A stretch of 64,000 nt of DNA. It comes from Nitrosomonadales bacterium. GTDB lineage: Bacteria > Pseudomonadota > Gammaproteobacteria > Burkholderiales > Gallionellaceae. Under the pieces are notes generated by a model, which was given only the letters and a program-made list of their open reading frames with translations, had not been told where the DNA came from and searched no databases. Location of the stretch: assembly GCA_016234685.1 (NCBI GenBank), contig JACRAT010000043.1:124001-188000 (forward strand). The letters are read 5' to 3'. Positions 1 to 7,820 of this stretch are shown here, piece by piece. The translations under genes and the position numbers were made by a program. Positions within the stretch are counted from its first letter, which is position 1. Each line of letters starts with the position of its first letter.

Positions 1-448
1 CGTGGTCGAGCCACACGCCAAGAATAATGGCGAGCAATAGGTAGATGCCGGGTAGCAGAGCGTCAATCTGAAATAACAATAGAGGGGAAATGGCGAGTAG
101 GCCGCTTCCGATGAGGGCGGTTTCTGGGTCGAATCGCTTCTCAGCCCAAGCATGAGACAGCGAGATGGTGATGGCGACGAGGATGACGCTGAATACCTTC
201 GCTGCAATCAGGCTTCCTGTCCACAAAAAACCAACGGGTAAGAGCAAAAGGGCTCGAAGATCAGGGGCGCCCAAGGTAACGACGGTGCTGGCAACCTGAT
301 CGGCGATGGACCAGGTAAGCAGCAGGGCTTTTGCGCCACCCTCATCAAGGCCGTAGGGGCTATTGTTTAAGAGGAAGATTGCTAGTCCTCCCCAAAGTGT
401 TAATGCGATGTGGCCAAAATGGGGGCGGAGAGCTGAAAGAATGGACAT
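1..448 (-). CDS. Polytopic membrane protein, C-terminus runs off the left edge (partial)
   Basis: My own reverse-strand translation: MSILSALRPHFGHIALTLWGGLAIFLLNNSPYGLDEGGAKALLLTWSIADQVASTVVTLGAPDLRALLLLPVGFLWTG..., open to base 1 and strongly hydrophobic; absent from the ORF track because it is not closed. Confidence 0.7.
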   Translation of the reverse strand, partial: MSILSALRPHFGHIALTLWGGLAIFLLNNSPYGLDEGGAKALLLTWSIADQVASTVVTLGAPDLRALLLLPVGFLWTGSLIAAKVFSVILVAITISLSHAWAEKRFDPETALIGSGLLAISPLLLFQIDALLPGIYLLLAIILGVWLDH

Positions 449-587
449 GGTTTCTGAAAATTAAGGGTGGAATCGCTGCGTATGGCAGTTGCAGGACGGA
501 TTATACGCGGGAATGTCGGGGTGTGAAAAAGCTTCAAACAGGGCTTAAAGTTATGTTCGTATCTCGTGCGCTGGAGGGAATAATTTC

Positions 588-617
588 TTGACAATGCAAC
601 AAACAGGGTCTTATTAT
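588..617 (+). promoter_or_regulatory. Sigma70-like promoter TTGACA-N18-TATTAT upstream of the oxidase cluster
   Basis: TTGACA at 588-593 and TATTAT at 612-617, in the gap between the divergent gene at 1-448 and the first cluster ORF at 740. Confidence 0.5.
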
Positions 618-739
618 TTGCCCGAGCTATATATTTCGCGAAGATTGCTCTGGGGTGCAGGTTCGGTGGTCAGCGAGAGTGTGTCTCTAGAGGTTTGTTT
701 TCTTGTTTAGAGTTTGATGCTTAATAGAGGGAGGGGAAG

Positions 740-1009
740 ATGGAAAAAAAGTCAATTGTGTCAAAGTCATTTTGGGTGATTGTCATTGCAGGCATGACGA
801 CCGGAATGGGGAATGGGAGTGTGTTTGGTGCGGCAGTGATGTGTCTGCTGGGTCGTGGGCCTTTCGCTGATTGGGGCGGTCAAGGTGCGCTGGCCTACTC
901 GCCAGCTACGTTCTCGGGTTTTCTCGTCTGGTGCATGATTTTGTTCGGAGTGGCATTCTCGGCAATTATGGCTATTGGTATGTCTCGCCATAACGCGATG
1001 GAAAACTAA
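740..1009 (+). CDS. Small membrane protein, first gene of the oxidase cluster
   Basis: 89 aa, two hydrophobic stretches, purine-rich SD (gaggggaag) just upstream. Confidence 0.65.
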   Translation: MEKKSIVSKSFWVIVIAGMTTGMGNGSVFGAAVMCLLGRGPFADWGGQGALAYSPATFSGFLVWCMILFGVAFSAIMAIGMSRHNAMEN

Positions 1010-1059
1010 AAACACTGTTTTTTTGTATTTTTGTTCTAAATTCAAGGGAGGATAGAAAC

Positions 1060-1161
1060 ATGGCAACAATCGCTGGATTGCTTGGGGTGCTGCTAGCATT
1101 TTCGAGTATGGTGCTTTCGTGGTATGTGATGACGCCAAAGAAAAAGAATGAGCAGAAGTGA
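1060..1161 (+). CDS. 33-aa single-TM micro-protein (MATIAGLLGVLLAFSSMVLSWYVMTPKKKNEQK)
   Basis: Below the ORF-track size limit; SD-like AGGGAGGA upstream, one TM helix with a basic tail, lies between two cluster genes on the same strand. Confidence 0.55.
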   Translation: MATIAGLLGVLLAFSSMVLSWYVMTPKKKNEQK

Positions 1162-1227
1162 TCCCGGTTGTTTGGGGGTCGTAATCGCGCTAGATAAGCC
1201 TGAATAGAGCTAAAGAGGAGATGTAGA

Positions 1228-2634
1228 ATGCTCAAATATTTATTTGCAAAAAATGAGGATATTCCGACCGGAACAGCGGCGGTGTTCTTTGGTTTTTCGT
1301 CCATAGTCTGGTTCGTTATTGGAACTGGTCTGGGGTCTTTCAATGCGGCAAAGCTGGCATTCCCTGATTTTGTTATGGGGAATGAGTTCTTGGCGTTCGG
1401 TCACTTGCGTCAAGTGCACGTCCATGCAGTGATTTTTGGCTGGATTTCGATGGCGTTTGCGATGGCGATGATGTACATCACGCCGGCCTTGGGTAATACA
1501 AAGCTGTGGTCTGAAAAGCTGGGTGTGTGGAACTGCTTCCTGTGGAACGTGGGTCTGTCACTGGGCTTGACTGTACTTTGGGCTGGGATTACATCTGGTC
1601 GTGAATACTCGGACTTCCCTTGGTTCATTGACTTGTACATCGCTTTGTTCATTGCGATTCCGCTGTCGCTGAATGTTTGGATGACCGTGATCACTCGTCG
1701 CACTCAGGGTATCTACACGACTAACTGGTTCTTCGTGGGTGCTTGTTTCATGTTGATCATCGTGTTCCTGATCGGCAATCTTCCTGAGTTCTTCCACTTG
1801 ACTGGTTTGACGGAGGCGTATCTGACATGGTGGTTTGCTCACAACGTGCTCGGCCTGTGGATTACTCCTGTTGCAGCCGCGATTGCTTACTACACCATCC
1901 CTAAGGTTACGGGTAATCCTCTGTACTCTCACCGGATCGGTCACCTGCACTTCTGGTCTGTTGTGGTGTTCTACTCGACCCCGGCTGCTCACCACTTGAT
2001 GTCTGCACCTTTGCCTGAGTGGTTGAAGTCGTTCGCTTCTGTTGAGGGTGTGCTGATCTTGGTTCCTGCCGTTGCGTTCGTTTCCAATATCTTGCTGACC
2101 ATGCAGGGTAAGTGGAACATGTTCGTGGAGAACTTGGAAATCCGCTTCACCATCACTGGCTGCTTGCTAGCTATTCCGCTGAACATGCAAGGTGGCTTCC
2201 AGCAAACTCGTGCGATTAACTGGTATGTACACGGTACCGGCTGGATCGTTGCTCATGCGCACTTGGCGTTGCTGGGTTTCTCTACCTTCCTTGAGGGTGC
2301 TGCGGTGTATCTGGGTCTTCAGACCCTGATGAAGAGAAAGCTGTACTCGCTGACTTTGGGTAATGTGCACTTCTGGTTGTTGTTGATTGGCTTCGCGATC
2401 TACTGGATCTCGATGACGATCGCTGGTCTGATTCAAGGCGCGGGTAAGATTTACGAAGTGCCTTACATTGATGTGGTTATCGCTGAACACCCATACATGA
2501 TCGCTCGCTGGATCGGCGGCACTATGGTGTTCATCTCGAACGTGGTTTGGTTGTACAACATGTGGATGACTGCTCGCGAAGGCACTGTAGTTCCCGCAGG
2601 TCGTATGCCTCATGAATTGGCCTACGAGCGTTAA
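1228..2634 (+). CDS. Divergent cbb3-like (C-family) heme-copper oxidase subunit I, CcoN-like
   Basis: Ligand motifs visible: HVHAVIFGW (helix II His), WWFAHN (CuB His), FYSTPAAHHL (matches CcoN LYIWAGPHHL including the Tyr and His-His), VAHAHLALLG (helix X His pair). Confidence 0.85.
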   Translation: MLKYLFAKNEDIPTGTAAVFFGFSSIVWFVIGTGLGSFNAAKLAFPDFVMGNEFLAFGHLRQVHVHAVIFGWISMAFAMAMMYITPALGNTKLWSEKLGVWNCFLWNVGLSLGLTVLWAGITSGREYSDFPWFIDLYIALFIAIPLSLNVWMTVITRRTQGIYTTNWFFVGACFMLIIVFLIGNLPEFFHLTGLTEAYLTWWFAHNVLGLWITPVAAAIAYYTIPKVTGNPLYSHRIGHLHFWSVVVFYSTPAAHHLMSAPLPEWLKSFASVEGVLILVPAVAFVSNILLTMQGKWNMFVENLEIRFTITGCLLAIPLNMQGGFQQTRAINWYVHGTGWIVAHAHLALLGFSTFLEGAAVYLGLQTLMKRKLYSLTLGNVHFWLLLIGFAIYWISMTIAGLIQGAGKIYEVPYIDVVIAEHPYMIARWIGGTMVFISNVVWLYNMWMTAREGTVVPAGRMPHELAYER

Positions 2635-2663
2635 TCAATACTCAACGATTTGGGAGAATAACT

Positions 2664-3605
2664 ATGAATTTTAGAGAGTATAAGGTTGGCGCAAGACTGT
2701 TCTCGTTTGCGCTGGGGTCTTCGATGGTCATCACGCTTCTGTTTCCAGCCATGGAAATGGGCGCGGCGGTTGCGACGGATATCGCGTTGGACAAACAGTT
2801 GAGTGCTGGCCGTGAGACCGGTTTTAACTATGATGATCCGTTGATGTTGGGCTGGGGCAAGCCGTCCAAGGTTTTGGTGAGCGCAGACCCGGTTTCTGGT
2901 CAGCCGATTCCAGCTACGTACGCCTATGTGTACCCGGCTGGCACACCCTTCCCTAGCGGTATTTTGCATCCGCGCACTTTGGGTTCTGCCGGTGCAGGTC
3001 TGTCTGAGAAGGTCGGACGTGTTGGTGAGGCTCAGAAGAAGTCGGGAGCTGTTTTCCTGATTAAGAGTGATGAGCAAAAGCATTTCTATATCGAAAATGC
3101 AACGGCTACATTGGGCTGGGCGCCAGATGCAGTACTGAAGGCGGCTTTGGATGAGAATGTTGCTCATGTTGGTGCAGGTAAGACGCAGTTCGTTCGTGAA
3201 GGCTGCTGGTGGTGTCATACTCTGCTGCCAGAGCAAACGCAGGATTGGCAGGTCTTCGGTGCGCCTCCAATGTTGGGTGACTTCAATGGTGAGTCTCCCA
3301 CTGCGTTCGGTTCTGACCGGAAGGCTCCAGACTTGTTGCACGTAGCTTCACGCAACTCTTCTAAAGAGTGGATGATGTTGCACTTCTTCAATCCTCGCTT
3401 GGTGCAGCCGCACTCGATCATGCCTCGGTATGATTACTTGTGGGGTGAGAAGGATGCAACTGGAGCCAAGATCGACTTCAATAAGTGGCGTGCCGAGTAC
3501 ACCGAGTATAGCGAGGGCAAGCGGGCTGATGCGCCTGAAGTGCCTTCCTTTGCTAAGGATAGCCGGATCCGCGATCTGGTCGATTTCATGCTGAGTCTTA
3601 AATAA
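2664..3605 (+). CDS. CcoO-like membrane-anchored monoheme cytochrome c subunit
   Basis: N-terminal TM; single CXXCH (REGCWWCHTLLPEQTQDW) in a CcoO-like context; SIMPRYDYL; directly follows the CcoN-like gene. Confidence 0.8.
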   Translation: MNFREYKVGARLFSFALGSSMVITLLFPAMEMGAAVATDIALDKQLSAGRETGFNYDDPLMLGWGKPSKVLVSADPVSGQPIPATYAYVYPAGTPFPSGILHPRTLGSAGAGLSEKVGRVGEAQKKSGAVFLIKSDEQKHFYIENATATLGWAPDAVLKAALDENVAHVGAGKTQFVREGCWWCHTLLPEQTQDWQVFGAPPMLGDFNGESPTAFGSDRKAPDLLHVASRNSSKEWMMLHFFNPRLVQPHSIMPRYDYLWGEKDATGAKIDFNKWRAEYTEYSEGKRADAPEVPSFAKDSRIRDLVDFMLSLK

Positions 3606-3618
3606 GGGGAGCGCTACT

Positions 3619-4242
3619 ATGTCATGGGTATTTTCCAATCCACTAGTAACATTGAGTGATTCTGAAAAGAATGAACGGGATAAGGCGCTTTGGGAGGCTG
3701 AGGACCTAGGTGGGATCACTGAGGACAACAATCGCGTGCCGGTTCCGGTTGTTGCTCTGGTTTTCCTGACTGTGCTGACTGCATTTGCGATTACCTTCCC
3801 GCTTTGGGGGCAGCGTCCAACTGCGGCAATCTATGTTGACTATGTCAAAACCCTAAACTCTCCTGAAGTTCAGGCGATTCAGGATGATGCCGTAGCCATG
3901 CAAAAGATTGTTGATGCTAACAAGGGTAGTGCTCAGGCTTCGCAGATAGAGCGCCATCCTGTGTCTTTGGATGACCTGCGTATCTTGGCTCCTCAAATCG
4001 AAGCGTTGCAAAAGAACGGTGCCGATTTGCGCGAGTACACAGTGGTCGGTCCGCAGGTTGTACTCTCCAACTACGAGGGTAATAAGAAGGCTGACGGTAC
4101 TAGAGAGCGCTTCCAGCCTTGGTGGGATATCGGTTACACAATCGATATTTTCTATCTGTTGGCGTTCTTCTTGGGCGCAACCATCGTCATCAAGCGCTTG
4201 CCTCCCAGCAGCTGGGAGCCGACGCATAAGCATGATCATTGA
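3619..4242 (+). CDS. Unrecognised membrane subunit with FPLWGQRP motif
   Basis: 207 aa, two TM segments flanking a soluble domain; shares the TM-FPxWGxRP module with the ORF at 11766-12191. Confidence 0.7.
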   Translation: MSWVFSNPLVTLSDSEKNERDKALWEAEDLGGITEDNNRVPVPVVALVFLTVLTAFAITFPLWGQRPTAAIYVDYVKTLNSPEVQAIQDDAVAMQKIVDANKGSAQASQIERHPVSLDDLRILAPQIEALQKNGADLREYTVVGPQVVLSNYEGNKKADGTRERFQPWWDIGYTIDIFYLLAFFLGATIVIKRLPPSSWEPTHKHDH

Positions 4243-4288
4243 TTGATTTGCCTATATTTGATTGTAATAAATTTACTAGGAGATAATA

Positions 4289-4414
4289 ATGATTGAGCTT
4301 GACAATGGTCCGATCGCAATTGGTTTGATTATCGCAATTGCGTACCTAGGCCCGCTCGTTTTCAGCTTCTTTGTGGATAACTACGACAAGAGTTCTCCGC
4401 AAGTCAAAGCTTGA
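4289..4414 (+). CDS. 41-aa single-TM micro-protein (MIELDNGPIAIGLIIAIAYLGPLVFSFFVDNYDKSSPQVKA)
   Basis: Below the ORF-track size limit; SD TAGGAG at 4277-4282; one TM helix. Confidence 0.6.
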   Translation: MIELDNGPIAIGLIIAIAYLGPLVFSFFVDNYDKSSPQVKA

Positions 4415-4435
4415 TTTGACAGCAGGTGAGTAAAG

Positions 4436-4460
4436 CAATGCCGCCCGATGGGCGGCATTG
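4436..4460 (+). promoter_or_regulatory. Perfect 11-bp-stem hairpin (CAATGCCGCCC-GAT-GGGCGGCATTG) in the oxidase transcript
   Basis: Perfect inverted repeat with a 3-nt loop between ORFs 4289-4414 and 4497-4799; no clear T-tract follows. Confidence 0.7.
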
Positions 4461-4496
4461 TCATGTTTGGAAGTCGATAATAAGGAGTTCGTTAGT

Positions 4497-4799
4497 ATGC
4501 AGCTTGATATGGTAGGTACTGCTCATGGGCTGCTGATACAGGCGGGAGAGGGTGTTTCGCCAAGTTTGGATTTGAGTATAGAAGGAATGCGGAGCCAAGA
4601 GTTTAGTGTAGGGGTGTTCGTGTTTATGCTCTTAGGGGTGTTCGTCTTTTCAGGTATCGTTTTTACGGTTATGTTCGGTAAGTCGGCCCCCAAAACGATG
4701 AAGCGGGGCGAAAAAATTCTCTTTGGTGCCATTATTCTGGGTATCATTGCCGCCGTTGCTTTTGGTGCAACACAGATGCTTTCCGGCTATCTGTTCTAG
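4497..4799 (+). CDS. Small membrane protein, two TM helices
   Basis: ATG at 4497 preceded by AAGGAG (4482-4487); preferred over the 4458 start, which overlaps the hairpin. Confidence 0.65.
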   Translation: MQLDMVGTAHGLLIQAGEGVSPSLDLSIEGMRSQEFSVGVFVFMLLGVFVFSGIVFTVMFGKSAPKTMKRGEKILFGAIILGIIAAVAFGATQMLSGYLF

Positions 4800-4814
4800 T
4801 CTAGCGAGGAAAAT

Positions 4815-5087
4815 ATGGGATTTTTTGAATCATTGGGTGATGGATGGACTATCTATCTGTGGCTGATAATCGGCGGCATGATTATCATCGCTGCGATTTA
4901 TGGTATTCGTTGGGCGTCCAAGAATGAACAGTTTGATGAGGACATCAAGTATCTAGTCTTCAATGAAGGCGATCAGGACAAAATGACCCCTGAGGAATAT
5001 GCAAAAAGTCGGGAAGTCTTGGTTGCACAAGAAAAGAGCCGAGAGCGTCACTTGAAGTTAGAAGAAGAGCGTAAGAAAAAGAAATGA
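4815..5087 (+). CDS. CcoS/FixS-like small membrane protein
   Basis: One TM helix followed by IRWASKNEQFDEDIKYLVFNEGDQD, resembling the CcoS pattern FWAVrsGQFDDLegpahRIL..DD. Confidence 0.5.
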   Translation: MGFFESLGDGWTIYLWLIIGGMIIIAAIYGIRWASKNEQFDEDIKYLVFNEGDQDKMTPEEYAKSREVLVAQEKSRERHLKLEEERKKKK

Positions 5088-5575
5088 AGCGCGGGGAGAA
5101 GGTAATAATCCTAATCATCGTCTTGGTAGTGGCTGTGGCGATGGCAAAAAATATCTGGGTCCAGCACACGACCAAGGAAGTCGATCAGGGCATACCTTAC
5201 TATTCTACTGCGACGCCCGAGCTGTCGCGGACTGCGATGGATATCTACCGCGAGAATGGTTGCAAAAAGTGCCACTCGCTATGGACGGTGAAAAATATGC
5301 AAGAAACGGTGCCAGCTCCTATTTTGGACGGCATAGGCTCTTTGCGTACCGAGGAATGGCTCTACAGCTATCTTTCGGCCGAATCGCCACAGGAAATTCT
5401 CCCGACCAGATTGCTTCCAGAATGGAAGATGCCATCTTATGCCAAGCTCTCAGAGCAGGATCGTAAAGCACTGGCTGGCTATCTGGCGAGCCTGAAGGTC
5501 AAGGATTGGTATCTGGAAGATACGCGCAAGGCTGAATATCAGAAGCTCACAGGTAAGCCATACAAGCATGAATAA
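5084..5575 (+). CDS. Membrane-anchored monoheme cytochrome c
   Basis: N-terminal TM, ENGCKKCHSLW heme-binding motif, later EWKMPSYAKLSEQD; ATGA overlap with the upstream gene. Confidence 0.85.
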   Translation: MKRGEKVIILIIVLVVAVAMAKNIWVQHTTKEVDQGIPYYSTATPELSRTAMDIYRENGCKKCHSLWTVKNMQETVPAPILDGIGSLRTEEWLYSYLSAESPQEILPTRLLPEWKMPSYAKLSEQDRKALAGYLASLKVKDWYLEDTRKAEYQKLTGKPYKHE

Positions 5576-6032
5576 AGAACGCCTGACCAACGGATTCGTC
5601 GCACTGCTGTTGGGCAGTGCGTTGAATCACTTCGGAGATAGGCTCCTTGGGGTGCAAATCGAGGTCTTCAAGGGGTTGGAAAGTTTTAGTCCCTTGTGGA
5701 TTGCTGACGTTTTCGTCTTGCCGTTCTTTGTCGGATTGTTGGTTGCGGCGATCTTCGGCATGGGAGGGAAATGGTTGTGTTACTTCCCGCCTCTCATCGT
5801 ACGGAGTATCGCCTATGTTCAAATCATGAATGCACCGCATCTCTTGCCGGGTGAGCATTTGCTGCCTTTCGGTTGGTGGGGATTTTTCGTGATCCTTGCT
5901 ATGGAGGCGGCGGCCTTCGGCGGGATACTTGGCGAGATCATGATAAAGAGCACGTACGGCAGACGCCCCCGTCACTTGGTATACAAGGATAAGAATGCGC
6001 CGGCAGATGCGGGCGTTGAAGTGAAAGAATGA
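5568..6032 (+). CDS. Polytopic membrane protein of the oxidase cluster
   Basis: 154 aa, hydrophobic, overlaps both neighbours. Confidence 0.65.
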   Translation: MNKERLTNGFVALLLGSALNHFGDRLLGVQIEVFKGLESFSPLWIADVFVLPFFVGLLVAAIFGMGGKWLCYFPPLIVRSIAYVQIMNAPHLLPGEHLLPFGWWGFFVILAMEAAAFGGILGEIMIKSTYGRRPRHLVYKDKNAPADAGVEVKE

Positions 6033-7108
6033 CACAGCCTCACATCGGTTATAAGTCGGTCGTTACGGTCGAAGAGCGCGCGCGTCGTAAGCGTTATCTC
6101 TCTGCTACCATCGTAACCTGCCTCGTTCTGGCCATCATCGGCGGAAGTGTTCACGTGGTTCAGCTGGGCGCTAACCGCGTGTCTGACATGCGGAACAAAG
6201 CCACCTACGATCTGAAAGAGGAAAGTTCCAGAGTTCGTGCGGCTGGCGAAGATGTCTCGTTGCATAAGATCAACGAAGACAACAAGGATGTGGTTGCGGG
6301 CTACACGCAAGACCAGATCGAGACCTTGATCCCCCAAGCTGAGTGGGCCGAGTTGGATCAAACCGTCTTGATCACTGCGGGCGAATTCCAGATGGGAACG
6401 GATTTGGAGCGTGCCGATGCGCAGAATCATCCTCAGCACGGCGTGCAACTGGGCGCATATGAAATCGACAAATATCCTGTCACCAACGCGCAATATGCCA
6501 AGTTCGTGGCGGCCACCGGCCATCGCCCTCCCTTGCATTGGAAAGACGGCAAGATCCCCTTGCATGAGCTGAAACATCCTGTCACCTTGGTTTCTTGGTT
6601 CGATGCGGCGGCCTATGCCAAATGGGCGAACAAGCGTCTGCCCACTGAGGCTGAGTGGGAGAAGGCCGCGCGCGGAAGCGATGCGCGGCGCTGGCCTTGG
6701 GGTAACACGATGGAGCCAACGCGTTTGAACACCTATTACAACGTCGGCTCGACGACGGATGTGACCCGTTATCCCGAGGGCGCAAGCCCCTACGGCGTGA
6801 TGGATATGGCGGGCAATGTGAACGAATGGACGGCAGATGATTTCAAGCCTTACGACGGCAGCAAGGCGCCGGAAGATTTGTTCCAAGGTAAGGTTGCTCG
6901 TGCAGCCAGCGATCAGGACAAAGCGCTTAAAGTGGTCGACTTGATGCCTGTCGGCGGGCGCTACAAAGTACTGCGTGGTGGCTCATGGAAGGGCGACCCC
7001 TTCTCGACAGCGACCTTCCATCGAAACTATGCATGGCCGAATTACGCCTCCGACTTTTTTGGGTTCCGCTGTGTGCGGGATGTCCAGCACGAAGGAAAGA
7101 AAAAATGA
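6029..7108 (+). CDS. SUMF1/formylglycine-generating-enzyme-like domain protein with N-terminal TM
   Basis: GEFQMGTDLERADAQNHPQH, RLPTEAEWEKAARG, YGVMDMAGNVNEWTADD, VLRGGSWKGDPF...GFRCVRD; ATGA overlap with upstream gene. Confidence 0.9.
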   Translation: MTQPHIGYKSVVTVEERARRKRYLSATIVTCLVLAIIGGSVHVVQLGANRVSDMRNKATYDLKEESSRVRAAGEDVSLHKINEDNKDVVAGYTQDQIETLIPQAEWAELDQTVLITAGEFQMGTDLERADAQNHPQHGVQLGAYEIDKYPVTNAQYAKFVAATGHRPPLHWKDGKIPLHELKHPVTLVSWFDAAAYAKWANKRLPTEAEWEKAARGSDARRWPWGNTMEPTRLNTYYNVGSTTDVTRYPEGASPYGVMDMAGNVNEWTADDFKPYDGSKAPEDLFQGKVARAASDQDKALKVVDLMPVGGRYKVLRGGSWKGDPFSTATFHRNYAWPNYASDFFGFRCVRDVQHEGKKK

Positions 7109-7350
7109 ACACAAGTGGATACCTCTCGCGCATCGCCGGGGTGCTGTGTCTTACCCTGTTATGGACTGAACCGAGCTGGGCGATGGATAGCTACCGCTAT
7201 CTACATGTCTCCATCGACACCCCGTGGTATATCTTCATCTTTCTGCTGACCATCTTCTTCGCCCCATTCCTGTTGATGGCGATCTTGGTCTGGCGTTATG
7301 CCGAGCGCAAGAAAGAACACAAGAACGCGGCATCGGGAGAGCAGAAGTAA
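7105..7350 (+). CDS. Small membrane protein
   Basis: Internal ATG at 7105 overlapping the upstream TGA; MNTSGYLSRIAGVLCLTLLWTEPSWAMDS... (signal-like) followed by a TM. Confidence 0.6.
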   Translation: MNTSGYLSRIAGVLCLTLLWTEPSWAMDSYRYLHVSIDTPWYIFIFLLTIFFAPFLLMAILVWRYAERKKEHKNAASGEQK

Positions 7351-7739
7351 TGATCGGTAAGACTTGGGATGTGGTATCGGCGTGCCTGCGTCACGCCATG
7401 CTGGCCTTGTCGCTGAGCTTGTACTTTCTCGCGCCGACGGCCTTGGCAGCACAGCCACCAACTGAAGCCAACGCGACAGCGGTGATGAAAGCCTTTAAGC
7501 AACAGGAAGAAGCGGCTGCCGCCGCAGCGAACCCGGAGCGGGATCATCAGCGCCAGGTCATCATGTTCCTGCTCGGTGCGCCGTTGCTGGTGTTGCTGCT
7601 CATCACCGGCGGACTGGGCATCGCCATGGGCATCTATGGCAAGCGCGTATTCGTTCCGCACACGATCTTTGCCGGGCTGACTATGACGTTGGCCTTGGTG
7701 CATGTGGTCGTCGGCTTGGTCTGGTTCTACCCCTTCTAG
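7350..7739 (+). CDS. Small membrane protein
   Basis: ATG at 7350 overlapping the upstream TAA (TAATG); signal-like N-terminus and two TM helices; ends VVGLVWFYPF. Confidence 0.6.
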   Translation: MIGKTWDVVSACLRHAMLALSLSLYFLAPTALAAQPPTEANATAVMKAFKQQEEAAAAAANPERDHQRQVIMFLLGAPLLVLLLITGGLGIAMGIYGKRVFVPHTIFAGLTMTLALVHVVVGLVWFYPF

Positions 7740-7820
7740 CCATCATAGCTTGCCTCGGTCTGCCATCGTGTCGGGGGCAATCTTTTCAGGCATTCGTGCC
7801 ATTAAAACTAAGGTGTGAAC

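Noticed and set aside
331-594. ORFs 331-591 (+) and 400-594 (-) in the ORF track
   Set aside because: They overlap a longer open minus-strand membrane-protein frame (1-448) or the promoter region and have no protein-like hydrophobicity or motifs.
1228-2634. Possibility that the CcoN-like protein is a nitric oxide reductase (NorB) rather than an oxidase
   Set aside because: The helix-VII segment FYSTPAAHHL retains the Tyr expected of C-family oxygen reductases; a phylogeny would still be needed to be sure.
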